Source: Clostridiales bacterium | GTDB taxonomy: Bacteria; Bacillota; Clostridia; Oscillospirales; Ruminococcaceae | Reading direction: 5' to 3' | Length of the DNA: 64,000 bases | Assembly: GCA_019423685.1 (NCBI GenBank) | Contig: JAHZAY010000005.1 | Location: 62,001-126,000, forward strand | In this document: positions 44,131 through 52,176 of the stretch, one piece after another | Numbering within the stretch: position 1 is the stretch's first letter | Layout of the letters: each line of letters begins with the position of its first letter | Notes under the pieces: generated by a model | What the model saw: the letters and a program-made list of their open reading frames with translations, nothing else | Databases searched by the model: none | Told to the model about the DNA's origin: nothing | Program-made: the position numbers and the translations under genes

Positions 44131-45432
44131 TTATTGCTCCCGCTGCCCAAGGACTTGCAGGGACGCAAGCTCCAGGTCAGGTTGTTCGATCAAATACAAG
44201 AAGATGGCTGCTGCAAACTCCTTCCAAAACGCCGCTGCCAGCAGCAGCTCCGCCGGGTTGCCGCCTTCCTTGAGCACGCGCTCGATCCGCTCGCGAATCC
44301 ACAGCACCACCGTGGCGCGGTCCAGCTTTTGCAGTTCCTCCCCCACTGTATGTGGGTCAAAGCGCTCGCGGGCCTGAGTCGCAGCCTGCCGCAGCTGTAC
44401 AAGAAAGTCGCCAAAGTCGTATTCTTTCTCGGGAGAAAGTTCGAGTGCCTCCCCCAACAGTTCCGCCGCCATCATCATCTGGCGGGATAGGGTAAAGGCC
44501 ATCGGCCTTCCGGTGCGCAGAGCACGCTTTCGAAATTGCCGCAGCATCCGCTGCATGGTGTGGGTTTGCAAAATATTCAGGGATCGCTCATCCAGCTGCC
44601 GTGCCCGCTCAAACAGCTTTTCAGACAAAGCACGCAGCTCCGGTGTGTAGAAAAAGGCGCTGTCCTTATAAAAGGTGTACTGCTGGCCATCCGCTGCACC
44701 AAAGGCTTTTTTGGCGTCCAGATAACCCAGACGGATGTTGCGGGCTGCAAGTGCCCTGTCAAATTTTAAAAAGGAACCCAGCGGCCACAGGCTGTATATC
44801 TGGAGAATCTTCTTGTCGCGGGACTTGACCCGGCGGGTGATGCCGATCGATTCCAAATCCACCGCAATAACCTGATCTGCCCCCATCTTCAGCGCCAAAT
44901 TGACCGGCATGTTGTCGTGGTATCCCCCGTCGATGTAGCGCTTGCCGTCAATTTCCTTCACTTGAAAGGCGGGAAAACAGGCCGCCGACGCAAGCAGATA
45001 TTCCTGTAGCCTTCCCTTCGGAATATCCTTTTTTTGCAGCTCGAGGGGTTTCATGGTGGGGTATTCGACGGTGACCAGTGCAAAGTCGATGGGGGACTCC
45101 CAAAAGCGCTGCTCATCTACCAGCTGCGCAACAAATTTTTCCAATCCGGCCAGCTCCACTCCGCCGCGCGCCATCTGGCGCAGCGGATGCCCGTCGAGCT
45201 GTTCGAGCTGCTCTGAGGGCAACCCAAAGATCTGCTGCGAATCAATACTCTCCCAGATCTCGATCGCCTTATCAAATTCCTGCTGCACCATGACCACCCC
45301 GTTGAGGGCTCCAACCGAGGTGCCTGCCACCAGATGGTAGGAAATCGAAAGCTCTCGCATCGCCTGCCAAACTCCAACCTGATAAGCGCCACGCGATCCT
45401 CCACCCGCCAATACAACCGCCGTTTTCTCCAT
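44131..45432 (-). CDS. Patatin-like phospholipase (1)
   Basis: 433 residues. The oxyanion hole GGGSRGAYQVGVW, nucleophile elbow GTSVGALNG and the aspartate in DGGYHDN form the patatin Ser-Asp dyad. After the patatin domain (1-280) comes a C-terminal helical region of about 150 residues, charged and rich in Arg/Glu. The ATG at 45432 follows GAGGTGAAAGG; an ATG at 45453 lies before that. Lipid hydrolase activity is inferred; the true substrate is unknown. No signal peptide. Downstream is the amidotransferase gene. Confidence 0.9.
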   Translation of the reverse strand: MEKTAVVLAGGGSRGAYQVGVWQAMRELSISYHLVAGTSVGALNGVVMVQQEFDKAIEIWESIDSQQIFGLPSEQLEQLDGHPLRQMARGGVELAGLEKFVAQLVDEQRFWESPIDFALVTVEYPTMKPLELQKKDIPKGRLQEYLLASAACFPAFQVKEIDGKRYIDGGYHDNMPVNLALKMGADQVIAVDLESIGITRRVKSRDKKILQIYSLWPLGSFLKFDRALAARNIRLGYLDAKKAFGAADGQQYTFYKDSAFFYTPELRALSEKLFERARQLDERSLNILQTHTMQRMLRQFRKRALRTGRPMAFTLSRQMMMAAELLGEALELSPEKEYDFGDFLVQLRQAATQARERFDPHTVGEELQKLDRATVVLWIRERIERVLKEGGNPAELLLAAAFWKEFAAAIFLYLIEQPDLELASLQVLGQREQ

Positions 45433-45789
45433 CCTTTCACCTCTTTTATACACAGATTAAAATATTCGATTGCAGCAGATCCTTTTACACTACCTGCTGC
45501 ATAAAAATAAGATTCTATGCAAAAACAGAGCGTTTTGCACTCCCTTATTATTCGTTTTCTTTCTATTAGTAATACCATAAATTGCCCTGTTTTACAAGAA
45601 CCAATTTGTTGACTCGCACTGAATTTATAGGATATGCACAAATTTTTGCAATATCTTATGGAGGGCACAGTCCTTGTAATCAAAATTAAAATATGATAAG
45701 ATTTACTTTAAAGAGCCATGTTGTTTCGCGCTAAAATGTTGCGTGGAGCAACGGTTTTTTTGTGGCATTTCTATTTTCAGGAGGGTATT
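45433..45789. other. Divergent intergenic region
   Basis: 357 bases between the patatin gene and the MATE gene, AT-rich. Holds an inverted repeat TGCAGCAG / CTGCTGCA (45471-45501), close before the patatin gene, and the MATE promoter at 45674-45702. No gene seen. Confidence 0.6.
45674..45702 (+). promoter_or_regulatory. Promoter of the first MATE gene
   Basis: TTGTAA, 17 bases, TAAGAT, about 90 bases upstream of the start. Confidence 0.6.
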
Positions 45790-47226
45790 ATGAAACAACG
45801 CATCGTTTCCATCACCGACCAGTCCCAGCATCCACTGCTTGTCATCATCATGCTGGCCTGGCCGATTTTTGTCGAACAGATTCTAGTATCGCTGGTTCAA
45901 TCAATTGACACCGCGATGGTTGGCGCACTCGGCGCCAATGCCACCGCCTCTGTTTCCATCAGCCAGAGCCCGATCAACCTGATCAACTCGGTTATCCTCG
46001 CTCTCGGCGTCGGCTTTACCACCATGATTGCCCGCGCTGTCGGCGCCAAACAGTACGACTACAGCCGCCTGCTGATCCGTCAGTCGATCGTCATCGTCAT
46101 CTCTTTAGGTATTCCGCTGTCAGCACTCTGCTTTGCCCTTTCCCGCAAGATCCCGATCTGGATGGGCGGTGCGCCGGAAATTTTGGACGACGCACAGAGC
46201 TATATCCGCATCATCGCTTTTTCGATGCTTTTCCGCGGCCTGATGATGGTGCTCACCGCCATCTATCGAGGCTTTGGCGACAGCCGCACCCCAATGCTCA
46301 TCAACATCGGCATCAACCTGCTCAACGTCGTGGGCAACTACCTGCTCATCTACCCCACCCACGATGTCACTCTCTTTGGGAATACCTTCACCATCTGGGG
46401 AGCCGGTTGGGGTGTCTCCGGTGCTGCGCTCTCTACCTCCGGTTCCCAGATCCTCGGCTCTCTAATTTTGCTGCTGATGTGCTTCCTGCCGCGTTCCGGC
46501 CCAATGCGCATCTCCATCCACGAGAGCTTCCGTCCGAGTGGGGAAACCATCAAGGAAGTGTTCCGCGTCAGCTTGCCAGTCATGTTTGAGCGCTTCACCA
46601 CCTCCGGTGCCTTTGTCATCACCTCCTCGATCATCGCCTCTCTGGGCACCATCTCTTTGGCAGCAAATTCCCTGGCCGGCCAGGCAGAATCCCTGAGCTT
46701 TATGCCCGGATTTGCCTTCGGCACCGCCGTCACCACCCTGGTCGGACAGTCGCTGGGCGCGGACAATGTGCCGCTTGCCCGCAAGTACGTCCGCCTGTCG
46801 GGCATGATGGGTTCGGTCGTCATGTTTATGATGAGTATTTTGCTGTTTGTCTTTTCGGATAAGATCATCTCCATCTTCACTCCCGATGCCGCTGTCATCG
46901 AGCTGGGCGGTCAGCTGCTGCGCATCCTCGCCCTCATTCAGATTCCACAGATGCTGGCAATGGTCTTTTCCGGTGCGCTGCGCGGAGCAGGCGATACCAA
47001 GAGCCCGTTCCTCATCACCCTCTTCTCGATGTGGGGCGTGCGCATCGTTGGCGCTTTCATCTTTGTACGTCTGATGGGCAAAGATCTGCCTTGGGTCTGC
47101 GCTGCAATGTGCACTGACAACGTGGTCCGCTTCCTGCTCTTCCTCGCCCGCTATCTGCACGGAAAATGGGCCATCACCTATACACAAAATATTCGCCAGC
47201 CAAAAGCACAGACCGCTGCCGAATAA
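45790..47226 (+). CDS. MATE family efflux transporter (1)
   Basis: 478 residues with twelve membrane spans in two halves. The first half has AWPIFVEQILVSLVQSIDTAMVG (shown as AWPIFVEQ...DTAMVG), and the N- and C-lobes repeat the MatE domain (GFGDSRTPMLINIGINLLN and GAGDTKSPFLITLFSMWGV). It exports drugs or metabolites in exchange for sodium or protons; substrate unknown. The ATG at 45790 follows AGGAGGG. Followed by a strong terminator. Confidence 0.93.
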   Translation: MKQRIVSITDQSQHPLLVIIMLAWPIFVEQILVSLVQSIDTAMVGALGANATASVSISQSPINLINSVILALGVGFTTMIARAVGAKQYDYSRLLIRQSIVIVISLGIPLSALCFALSRKIPIWMGGAPEILDDAQSYIRIIAFSMLFRGLMMVLTAIYRGFGDSRTPMLINIGINLLNVVGNYLLIYPTHDVTLFGNTFTIWGAGWGVSGAALSTSGSQILGSLILLLMCFLPRSGPMRISIHESFRPSGETIKEVFRVSLPVMFERFTTSGAFVITSSIIASLGTISLAANSLAGQAESLSFMPGFAFGTAVTTLVGQSLGADNVPLARKYVRLSGMMGSVVMFMMSILLFVFSDKIISIFTPDAAVIELGGQLLRILALIQIPQMLAMVFSGALRGAGDTKSPFLITLFSMWGVRIVGAFIFVRLMGKDLPWVCAAMCTDNVVRFLLFLARYLHGKWAITYTQNIRQPKAQTAAE

Positions 47227-47262
47227 CCTTTATAAAATACAAAATGATCCCTCTCACAAACA

Positions 47263-47302
47263 AAAAGGTTGGACAGAAAATTCTGTCCAACCTTTTTGTT
47301 TG
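47263..47302 (+). terminator. Terminator after MATE 1
   Basis: AAAAAGGTTGGACAGAA and TTCTGTCCAACCTTTTT with a 2-base centre, then GTTTG. Confidence 0.92.
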
Positions 47303-47352
47303 ATTTTCTGGCTTTAACCCCTCTAAAATTGGGTATATTTGTTTGATTATTC

Positions 47353-47381
47353 TTGACCATTCTCTTTGTGTGTGCTATACT
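47353..47381 (+). promoter_or_regulatory. Promoter of the sigma-region-4-like gene
   Basis: TTGACC, 17 bases, TATACT. Confidence 0.8.
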
Positions 47382-47425
47382 GTCTTATAAGCAAACAAAA
47401 CATTTGATTTATAGGAGGTATCGCC

Positions 47426-47719
47426 GTGCGCCATCAGATTCCATATGAAGACCTAGACCACTTTCCCGACCTGTTCAGCTGCTTTCAGGGAAACACCAAC
47501 AGCCGCCAATTGGCTGAGTACAAGCGCTTTTTGTATCGGGCAATTAAGACAAGCTTGACCCAGCGACAGCGCGAAATGGTGATGCTCCGGTATTTTGAGG
47601 GGATGCAGGTGCAGCAGATTGCCGAAAAGTTGCGGGTCAATAAATCCACCGTATCCCGCACGCTCAAGCGCGCTGTCCGTCGCTTGCAGGACCTTGCAAA
47701 GATCTACTTTGCCGAATGA
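47426..47719 (+). CDS. Sigma-70 region 4-like DNA-binding protein
   Basis: 97 residues from a GTG with AGGAGG eight bases upstream. The second half is a sigma-70 region 4 / LuxR-like helix-turn-helix: LTQRQREMVMLRYFEGMQVQ, QIAEKLRVNKSTVSRTLKRA and a C-terminal basic helix. Region 2, needed to bind core polymerase and the -10 box, is absent, so it should not act as a full sigma factor; it is more likely a small regulator. Small proteins like this occur in clostridial chromosomes and conjugative elements, but no mobile gene is near. Confidence 0.85.
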   Translation: MRHQIPYEDLDHFPDLFSCFQGNTNSRQLAEYKRFLYRAIKTSLTQRQREMVMLRYFEGMQVQQIAEKLRVNKSTVSRTLKRAVRRLQDLAKIYFAE

Positions 47720-47751
47720 GACACAGAATTCTTTTTTGCCGTACAAAAGGA

Positions 47752-47803
47752 AAATCCCCGTCCATCTGGAAAGATTCCAACCAGTGGACAGGGACTTTTT
47801 TGT
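47752..47803. terminator. Imperfect terminator between convergent genes
   Basis: Pairing of ATCCCCGTCCATCTGGAA with TTCCAACCAGTGGACAGGGA with several mismatches, followed by six Ts; could serve both strands. Confidence 0.6.
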
Positions 47804-48069
47804 TAAAAGACAAAGTAGATCAGCAGCGCCGCCTGCACCAGAATAATGGCCGGTATCCCGATGACAAAATACCAGTGCTTGGTCTTATGCCGAAAGGTAA
47901 ACATGCCCAGATACATTCCGACGCTGCCTCCCAGGATGGACAGCAAGAAAAGCACCTTTTCCGGCACCCGCCGCTTCTGTCGCTGTGCTGCGAATTTATC
48001 CGCTCCGCACACGCTAAAGGTCAGAATGCTCATGATCAAAATGTATAGCCACAAAATTTTCTGTCCCAT
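47803..48069 (-). CDS. DUF1294 family membrane protein
   Basis: 88 residues. Family features are a first span, ADKFAAQRQKRRVPEKVLF (the conserved D-K-x-A-x-x-x-x-x-R-x-P-E motif), then LGGSVGMYLGMFTFRHKTKH and a last span. Function of the family is not known. AAGGAGG precedes the ATG, and the next gene upstream on the same strand (patatin 2) is 23 bases away, so they may be co-transcribed. Confidence 0.92.
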   Translation of the reverse strand: MGQKILWLYILIMSILTFSVCGADKFAAQRQKRRVPEKVLFLLSILGGSVGMYLGMFTFRHKTKHWYFVIGIPAIILVQAALLIYFVF

Positions 48070-48092
48070 CCTTTTCCTCCTTCAGACCTTTT

Positions 48093-48947
48093 CTATTTAT
48101 GCTCGAATAACTGCTCAATTCTGCCCCAAGCTGCCTTGGCATCCCCATAGCCGTTCTCATAGGCTGCCTGCAACTTGTCTGTATCGTGCTCGATGCGGTG
48201 CAGCACCATCGGCTTGCTGGGCCGCAGCACCACCGCCTGTCCCTTCTGCTCCAGTTCCTTGGCAAAGCGTTGGCTCTCGTTGTAGTTGATGTGCCTATGC
48301 TCCATCGCTTTACACAGATTTGGGTAGTTGCGATAGCGCAATCGGATCATCGACATCATGGGGTTGGGCTTTTTGATGTACCCCTCATTCTGGGTCAACA
48401 CTATTAACTGCCGGTGCCACCCATCCGCATACGCCTTGCGGACCGGGATTGAGTCGGCAACCCCTCCATCCAGGTACGGTTGGCCGTCGATGACCTTCAT
48501 CCTGGACAGCAGCGGCATCGAGCTGGAGGCGATGGCATCCTCGATGACGTCGTCTCCTCTGCGGTTGGAAAACCAGTGACACTCCCCACTCTTGCAGTCG
48601 GTGGCACCGACCTGCAACTCCATCGGCGAAGCGTGGAAGGTATCATAGTCAAATGGAACATATTTTTCTGGGATCTCATAAAACGAGAACTGCCAATTGA
48701 AGATGCTCCCTTTTGTGGCAAGCTGGCGCATCCCCATATACCGCGGATCGTTGCAAAACCGCTTGGCAATGGCCACATACCGCCCCTTATCCTGGGAAAG
48801 ATAACTCAAAGCGTTGCACGCGCCCGCCGAAATTCCGTAAACACTCGCGAACATCGCCTGCTTTTCCATCAGAAAGTCGAGCACTCCCGCAGTGTAGACA
48901 CCGCGAAAGCCGCCTCCCTCCAAAATTAACGCTCCCTGATACAGCAT
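48093..48947 (-). CDS. Patatin-like phospholipase (2)
   Basis: 284 residues. Nucleophile elbow GISAGACNALSYLS, oxyanion loop EGGGFRGVYTAGV and active-site aspartate in YLDGGVADSIPV are complete. It is shorter than the patatin at 44131 and of the RssA/YjjU-like type, which in E. coli are cytoplasmic with no known natural substrate. It is in line with the DegV and TrmL genes upstream on the same strand and DUF1294 downstream. Confidence 0.92.
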   Translation of the reverse strand: MLYQGALILEGGGFRGVYTAGVLDFLMEKQAMFASVYGISAGACNALSYLSQDKGRYVAIAKRFCNDPRYMGMRQLATKGSIFNWQFSFYEIPEKYVPFDYDTFHASPMELQVGATDCKSGECHWFSNRRGDDVIEDAIASSSMPLLSRMKVIDGQPYLDGGVADSIPVRKAYADGWHRQLIVLTQNEGYIKKPNPMMSMIRLRYRNYPNLCKAMEHRHINYNESQRFAKELEQKGQAVVLRPSKPMVLHRIEHDTDKLQAAYENGYGDAKAAWGRIEQLFEHK

Positions 48948-48984
48948 CCTTTTCCCTTCCTTCTCTTGATTTTGTCGCTGTACA

Positions 48985-49854
48985 CTAATCTGCCAGGAAG
49001 GTCATGCCGATAATCTGCGGGCCGGTATTGATGGTGATCGCCGCACCGATCTTAAAGACCCCTACCGGCGGATAGCCTGCAATCTTCTGACAGGCCGCAG
49101 AAAGCTGCTCGCTGGTATCGGTGTCGCGTGCGACCAGAATCATGTACGGTGCACCTTTCTGTTTGCTTCGCTGCTCTTTAAACATCCGCTCCAACGAGCT
49201 TAAGATCGCCGCATTGCCGCGCACCTTTTCGACAATATTGGTGGTGCCCACCGCCGAGATGACCGGGCGCAGGCCGATGAGCTCCCCGACAAAGGCAGCG
49301 GTACAGCTGACCCTTCCCGATTTTTTGACGTATTTGAGGGTAAAGGGGCTAAAGTAGATGCGCACCCTCTTCAGATAATCCCGGATGTAGTCGAGCAGCT
49401 GGTCAAAGCTCTCACCCTCCATCGCCCGACGGCAGGCCTGCATAATCGGATATCCGTATCCGAGGGTATAACAGTTGGAGTCGATGACCTCAATTTGCAT
49501 TGCACCCGGATGTTCCTGCAAGAAAGCTTCTTTGGCCATCAGGGCAGAATTGTACATTGCGGAAGCACCCGAATAGATGGTGATGACGGCCACGTGGGTA
49601 TATCCCCGCTCAAAGGCTTCTTCATACTTGTCCTGAAAGGTTACAGCCGGTATGTGCGAGGTGGAGGGAATGTCCTGGCAGGAGTCGATCATGTTGTAGA
49701 ACTCCTCGTTGCTAAAGCTTTCCCGCTCATAATAGCCTTTGCCGTCCGCTGTTACCGGGATGGGCAGGATGGCCAGATTGGGCAATTGTTTTTCGTCCAC
49801 CGGCGGTATGTCACAGGCAGAATCGGTGATAAAAAAGATTTTTTCCTGGTTCAT
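48985..49854 (-). CDS. DegV family fatty-acid-binding protein
   Basis: 289 residues. The N-terminal FITDSACDIP, the middle TSHIPAVTFQDKYEEAF and the IDSNCYTLGYG motif are typical of DegV. Family members bind long-chain fatty acids and some (FakB) give them to the kinase FakA for phospholipid synthesis; no fakA gene is near. ATG 49854 follows AGGAGG. It lies between TrmL and patatin 2, which suggests a lipid theme but not proof. Confidence 0.92.
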   Translation of the reverse strand: MNQEKIFFITDSACDIPPVDEKQLPNLAILPIPVTADGKGYYERESFSNEEFYNMIDSCQDIPSTSHIPAVTFQDKYEEAFERGYTHVAVITIYSGASAMYNSALMAKEAFLQEHPGAMQIEVIDSNCYTLGYGYPIMQACRRAMEGESFDQLLDYIRDYLKRVRIYFSPFTLKYVKKSGRVSCTAAFVGELIGLRPVISAVGTTNIVEKVRGNAAILSSLERMFKEQRSKQKGAPYMILVARDTDTSEQLSAACQKIAGYPPVGVFKIGAAITINTGPQIIGMTFLAD

Positions 49855-49876
49855 AGTTCCTCCTGATGTGTTTGGT

Positions 49877-50407
49877 TTAATCTTGGGGGACAAAATCCTC
49901 CCAACGGAATTTGTGCAGCTGGCCCTCATTTTGCAGGGCAGGGAAATTCCACTGGCGCAGCGTCTCATACACTGCTATGGCAACGGTGTTGGACAGATTG
50001 AGGCTGCGCACCGGACCAATCATCGGCAAACGCAGACAGCTGTCTGGATGCTGCAACAAGATTTCCTCGTCAATGCCCGCATCCTCGCGGCCAAAGATGA
50101 GGTAGCAGTCATCTGGATACTGCACCTCGGAGTACACCGTCCGCCCCTTGGTCGTGAAAAAGTAGAGCGCATCCTCTCGATGCTGCTCCAAAAACTGCCG
50201 GGTTGAGTCGTAGTAGGTGATGTCTAAGAAGTGCCAGTAGTCCAGGCCGGCACGCTTGAGCTTTTTGTCGTCGACCGAAAAACCCATCGGCCCTACCAGA
50301 TGTAATCTCGCCCCCGTGCAGGCACAGGTGCGGGCGATGTTGCCGGTATTTTGCGGGATCTGCGGCTCAAACAAAACTACGTTCAGCCGCGGCTGCCTTT
50401 GTTCCAA
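49877..50407 (-). CDS. trmL: tRNA (cytidine(34)-2'-O)-methyltransferase
   Basis: About 176 residues. SPOUT-class knot methyltransferase; features are VVLFEPQIPQNTGNIARTC, LVGPMGF, LIFGREDAGID and LNLSNTVAIAVYE. It methylates the wobble position ribose of tRNA-Leu. The start is uncertain: a TTG at 50407 has GGGGGG about eight bases upstream, while a CTG nearer the family N-terminus (50386) and an ATG at 50443 are alternatives. 22 bases separate it from degV. Confidence 0.9.
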   Translation of the reverse strand: MEQRQPRLNVVLFEPQIPQNTGNIARTCACTGARLHLVGPMGFSVDDKKLKRAGLDYWHFLDITYYDSTRQFLEQHREDALYFFTTKGRTVYSEVQYPDDCYLIFGREDAGIDEEILLQHPDSCLRLPMIGPVRSLNLSNTVAIAVYETLRQWNFPALQNEGQLHKFRWEDFVPQD

Positions 50408-50522
50408 AACGGTACCCCCCAAATGTAGCTTCCCACACGACATGACGTCGTATTGGATATCAGATATTTGTAACAGATGTTATCTATCTAATATTACTCA
50501 TTTCGCTGCATTTTGTCAATGC

Positions 50523-50560
50523 GGATTGCCGCGAAGATATTTAAAGTTTTTTGGCAATCC
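50523..50560. repeat. Inverted repeat between trmL and the alarmone synthetase
   Basis: GGATTGCC, 22 bases, GGCAATCC: perfect 8-base arms in the divergent gap. It could form a leader hairpin or be a dyad operator. Confidence 0.45.
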
Positions 50561-50637
50561 TCCATTGATTTAGACATAAATTTCGTGTATTGTAAAGATA
50601 TCACTTAAGATTTATTCGGCAGAAAGGACAAGGAATC

Positions 50638-51405
50638 ATGGGACAAGCAATTGACAATTTCAAATTGGCCAACAGCCTGCAGGAGCTGCAATCCTCCCAG
50701 GCCCTGCTCGAGCTGATTGCGGGACTCGAACAGGAGATGGCCCTGTATCAATCCGGCATTCAGGAGGTACGCACCAAGCTGGAAATTTTGCAGCGGGACG
50801 CGCGGTTTGGTGAGGGGCACAACCCCATTGACTCGATCAAAAGCCGCATCAAAAGCCCTATGAGCATCATCGAGAAGATGTACCGCAAGGGCTTTCCAAT
50901 CAGTTTGAGTTCGATGCGGGAGAATCTCAACGACGTTGCCGGCATCCGGGTAATCTGCCCGTTTATCGAGGACATCTACACTGTAGCGCGGATGCTGACC
51001 CGTCAGGACGACTTGGTTGTCATGAAGGAAAAAGACTACATCAAAAATCCAAAACCAAATGGGTATCGCAGTTACCATCTGGTTTTACAGGTGCCCGTCT
51101 TTCTGTCTGACCGCACCGAGCCGGTCCGCGTAGAGGTTCAGCTGCGCACCATCGCCATGGACTTTTGGGCGAGCCTGGAACATCAGATTCACTATAAGAC
51201 CAGCTGTGAAGTGCCGGACAGCGTGGTAGACGAGCTGCGCGAGTGTGCAGAGATTATCGCCCATACCGATGAGCGGATGCAGGGGCTTTCCAAACAGATC
51301 CGGTGCATTGGCGGCCAGGAGGAAAACCCCAAAGCGGTACTTTCCAAAAAAATTCTCGCCTGTGCTTCCTCCCAGCTTAAAAAAGAGGGCGAGCAAAAGG
51401 ATTAG
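50638..51405 (+). CDS. Small alarmone synthetase (RelQ/RelP type)
   Basis: 255 residues. The single RelA/SpoT synthetase domain is seen in SRIKSPMSIIEKMYRKG, LNDVAGIRVICPF, KNPKPNGYRSYHLV and EVQLRTIAMDFWASLEHQ. No hydrolase, TGS or ACT domain, so it is a synthetase-only enzyme making (p)ppGpp from GTP/GDP and ATP. AGAAAGGA ribosome site. Monocistronic or followed by the short membrane protein, which has its own promoter. Whether it is RelP or RelQ is not decided. Confidence 0.93.
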   Translation: MGQAIDNFKLANSLQELQSSQALLELIAGLEQEMALYQSGIQEVRTKLEILQRDARFGEGHNPIDSIKSRIKSPMSIIEKMYRKGFPISLSSMRENLNDVAGIRVICPFIEDIYTVARMLTRQDDLVVMKEKDYIKNPKPNGYRSYHLVLQVPVFLSDRTEPVRVEVQLRTIAMDFWASLEHQIHYKTSCEVPDSVVDELRECAEIIAHTDERMQGLSKQIRCIGGQEENPKAVLSKKILACASSQLKKEGEQKD

Positions 51406-51477
51406 CAAAAACCAACAAAATAAAGCTGCAAAAAATGAGGAAGCCGCCAAAAGGGTGCAAATTCTCCGCTGAGGGAA

Positions 51478-51506
51478 TTGTATTTGTTGTACAGATTGGG
51501 TATAAT
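51478..51506 (+). promoter_or_regulatory. Promoter of the small acidic membrane protein
   Basis: TTGTAT, 17 bases, TATAAT. Confidence 0.75.
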
Positions 51507-51553
51507 AAACCTATCAGAATCTGATGTTATCTCATAAAAAAGGAGTGTGCTCC

Positions 51554-51805
51554 ATGAAAAAAAGCGTATTGATTTCCCTGATCGCGTTGGGGATCTCCCT
51601 GGTGGGCCTGTTGATTGCTTTGGCCGCCTGGCTGCACAAAAAGAGAGAGATGGAGTGTGACGACTTCGACGACGATCTGCTGACCGACGAGGACGATTCC
51701 GAGTACATCGCAGCACAGTATGCTGAGCACGCGGACGATCACCTGGATTCCGATGAAGAGGATACGGGGTCTTCCGATTTAGAGGATCATTCGGAAGAAA
51801 AGTAG
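51554..51805 (+). CDS. Short membrane protein with acidic tail
   Basis: 83 residues. One N-terminal span (VLISLIALGISLVGLLIALAAWL) followed by KKR and a strongly acidic tail rich in Asp and Glu (more than half acidic over its last 50 residues). ATG 51554 follows AAAAAGGAG. The basic KKR after the span predicts a cytoplasmic acidic tail. No family recognised. Own promoter and terminator. Confidence 0.75.
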   Translation: MKKSVLISLIALGISLVGLLIALAAWLHKKREMECDDFDDDLLTDEDDSEYIAAQYAEHADDHLDSDEEDTGSSDLEDHSEEK

Positions 51806-51819
51806 TGCAAGCGAAAAAG

Positions 51820-51858
51820 AAAACCGGTTCCGTAAAAAGGTGGAACCGGTTCTTTTTT
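51820..51858 (+). terminator. Terminator after the acidic membrane protein
   Basis: AAAACCGGTTCC and GGAACCGGTTCTTTT around a 10-base loop, then six Ts. Confidence 0.88.
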
Positions 51859-51887
51859 CCTTTTTGCAATTTTTTTTAAAAAGGGGC

Positions 51888-51916
51888 TTGCATTTTTATC
51901 GGGAATATGGTATTAT
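51888..51916 (+). promoter_or_regulatory. Promoter of the initiator tRNA gene
   Basis: TTGCAT, 17 bases, TATTAT, ending 25 bases before the mature tRNA. Confidence 0.78.
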
Positions 51917-51940
51917 ATTTGAGTACCGAAAAACAAATAT

Positions 51941-52017
<77 letters not shown>

Positions 52018-52022
52018 GAGTT

Positions 52023-52055
52023 AACAGTCATCCAAATGGATGACTGTTTTTTTGT
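52023..52055 (+). terminator. Terminator of the tRNA gene
   Basis: ACAGTCATCC and GGATGACTGT around AAAT, then seven Ts. Confidence 0.93.
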
Positions 52056-52097
52056 TCTCTTTCTCCCTTTTCCCCAGCAATATCTATTTGGAATTTT

Positions 52098-52140
52098 TTC
52101 CTAAAACAATTGAGGCCCGCCATCTCTCGATGGCGGGCCC
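52098..52140 (-). terminator. Terminator after galT (end of mgl-gal operon)
   Basis: On the minus strand: GGCCCGCCAT and ATGGCGGGCC around CGAGAG, then TCAATTGTTTT. Confidence 0.85.
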
Positions 52141-52176
52141 CAATCACTTCATCAGCTATTCATTTCGCTTTGTCGC

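Noticed and set aside
45471..45501. TGCAGCAG / CTGCTGCA repeat as terminator
   Set aside because: It lies upstream, not downstream, of the patatin gene and has no proper T-tract in the coding direction.
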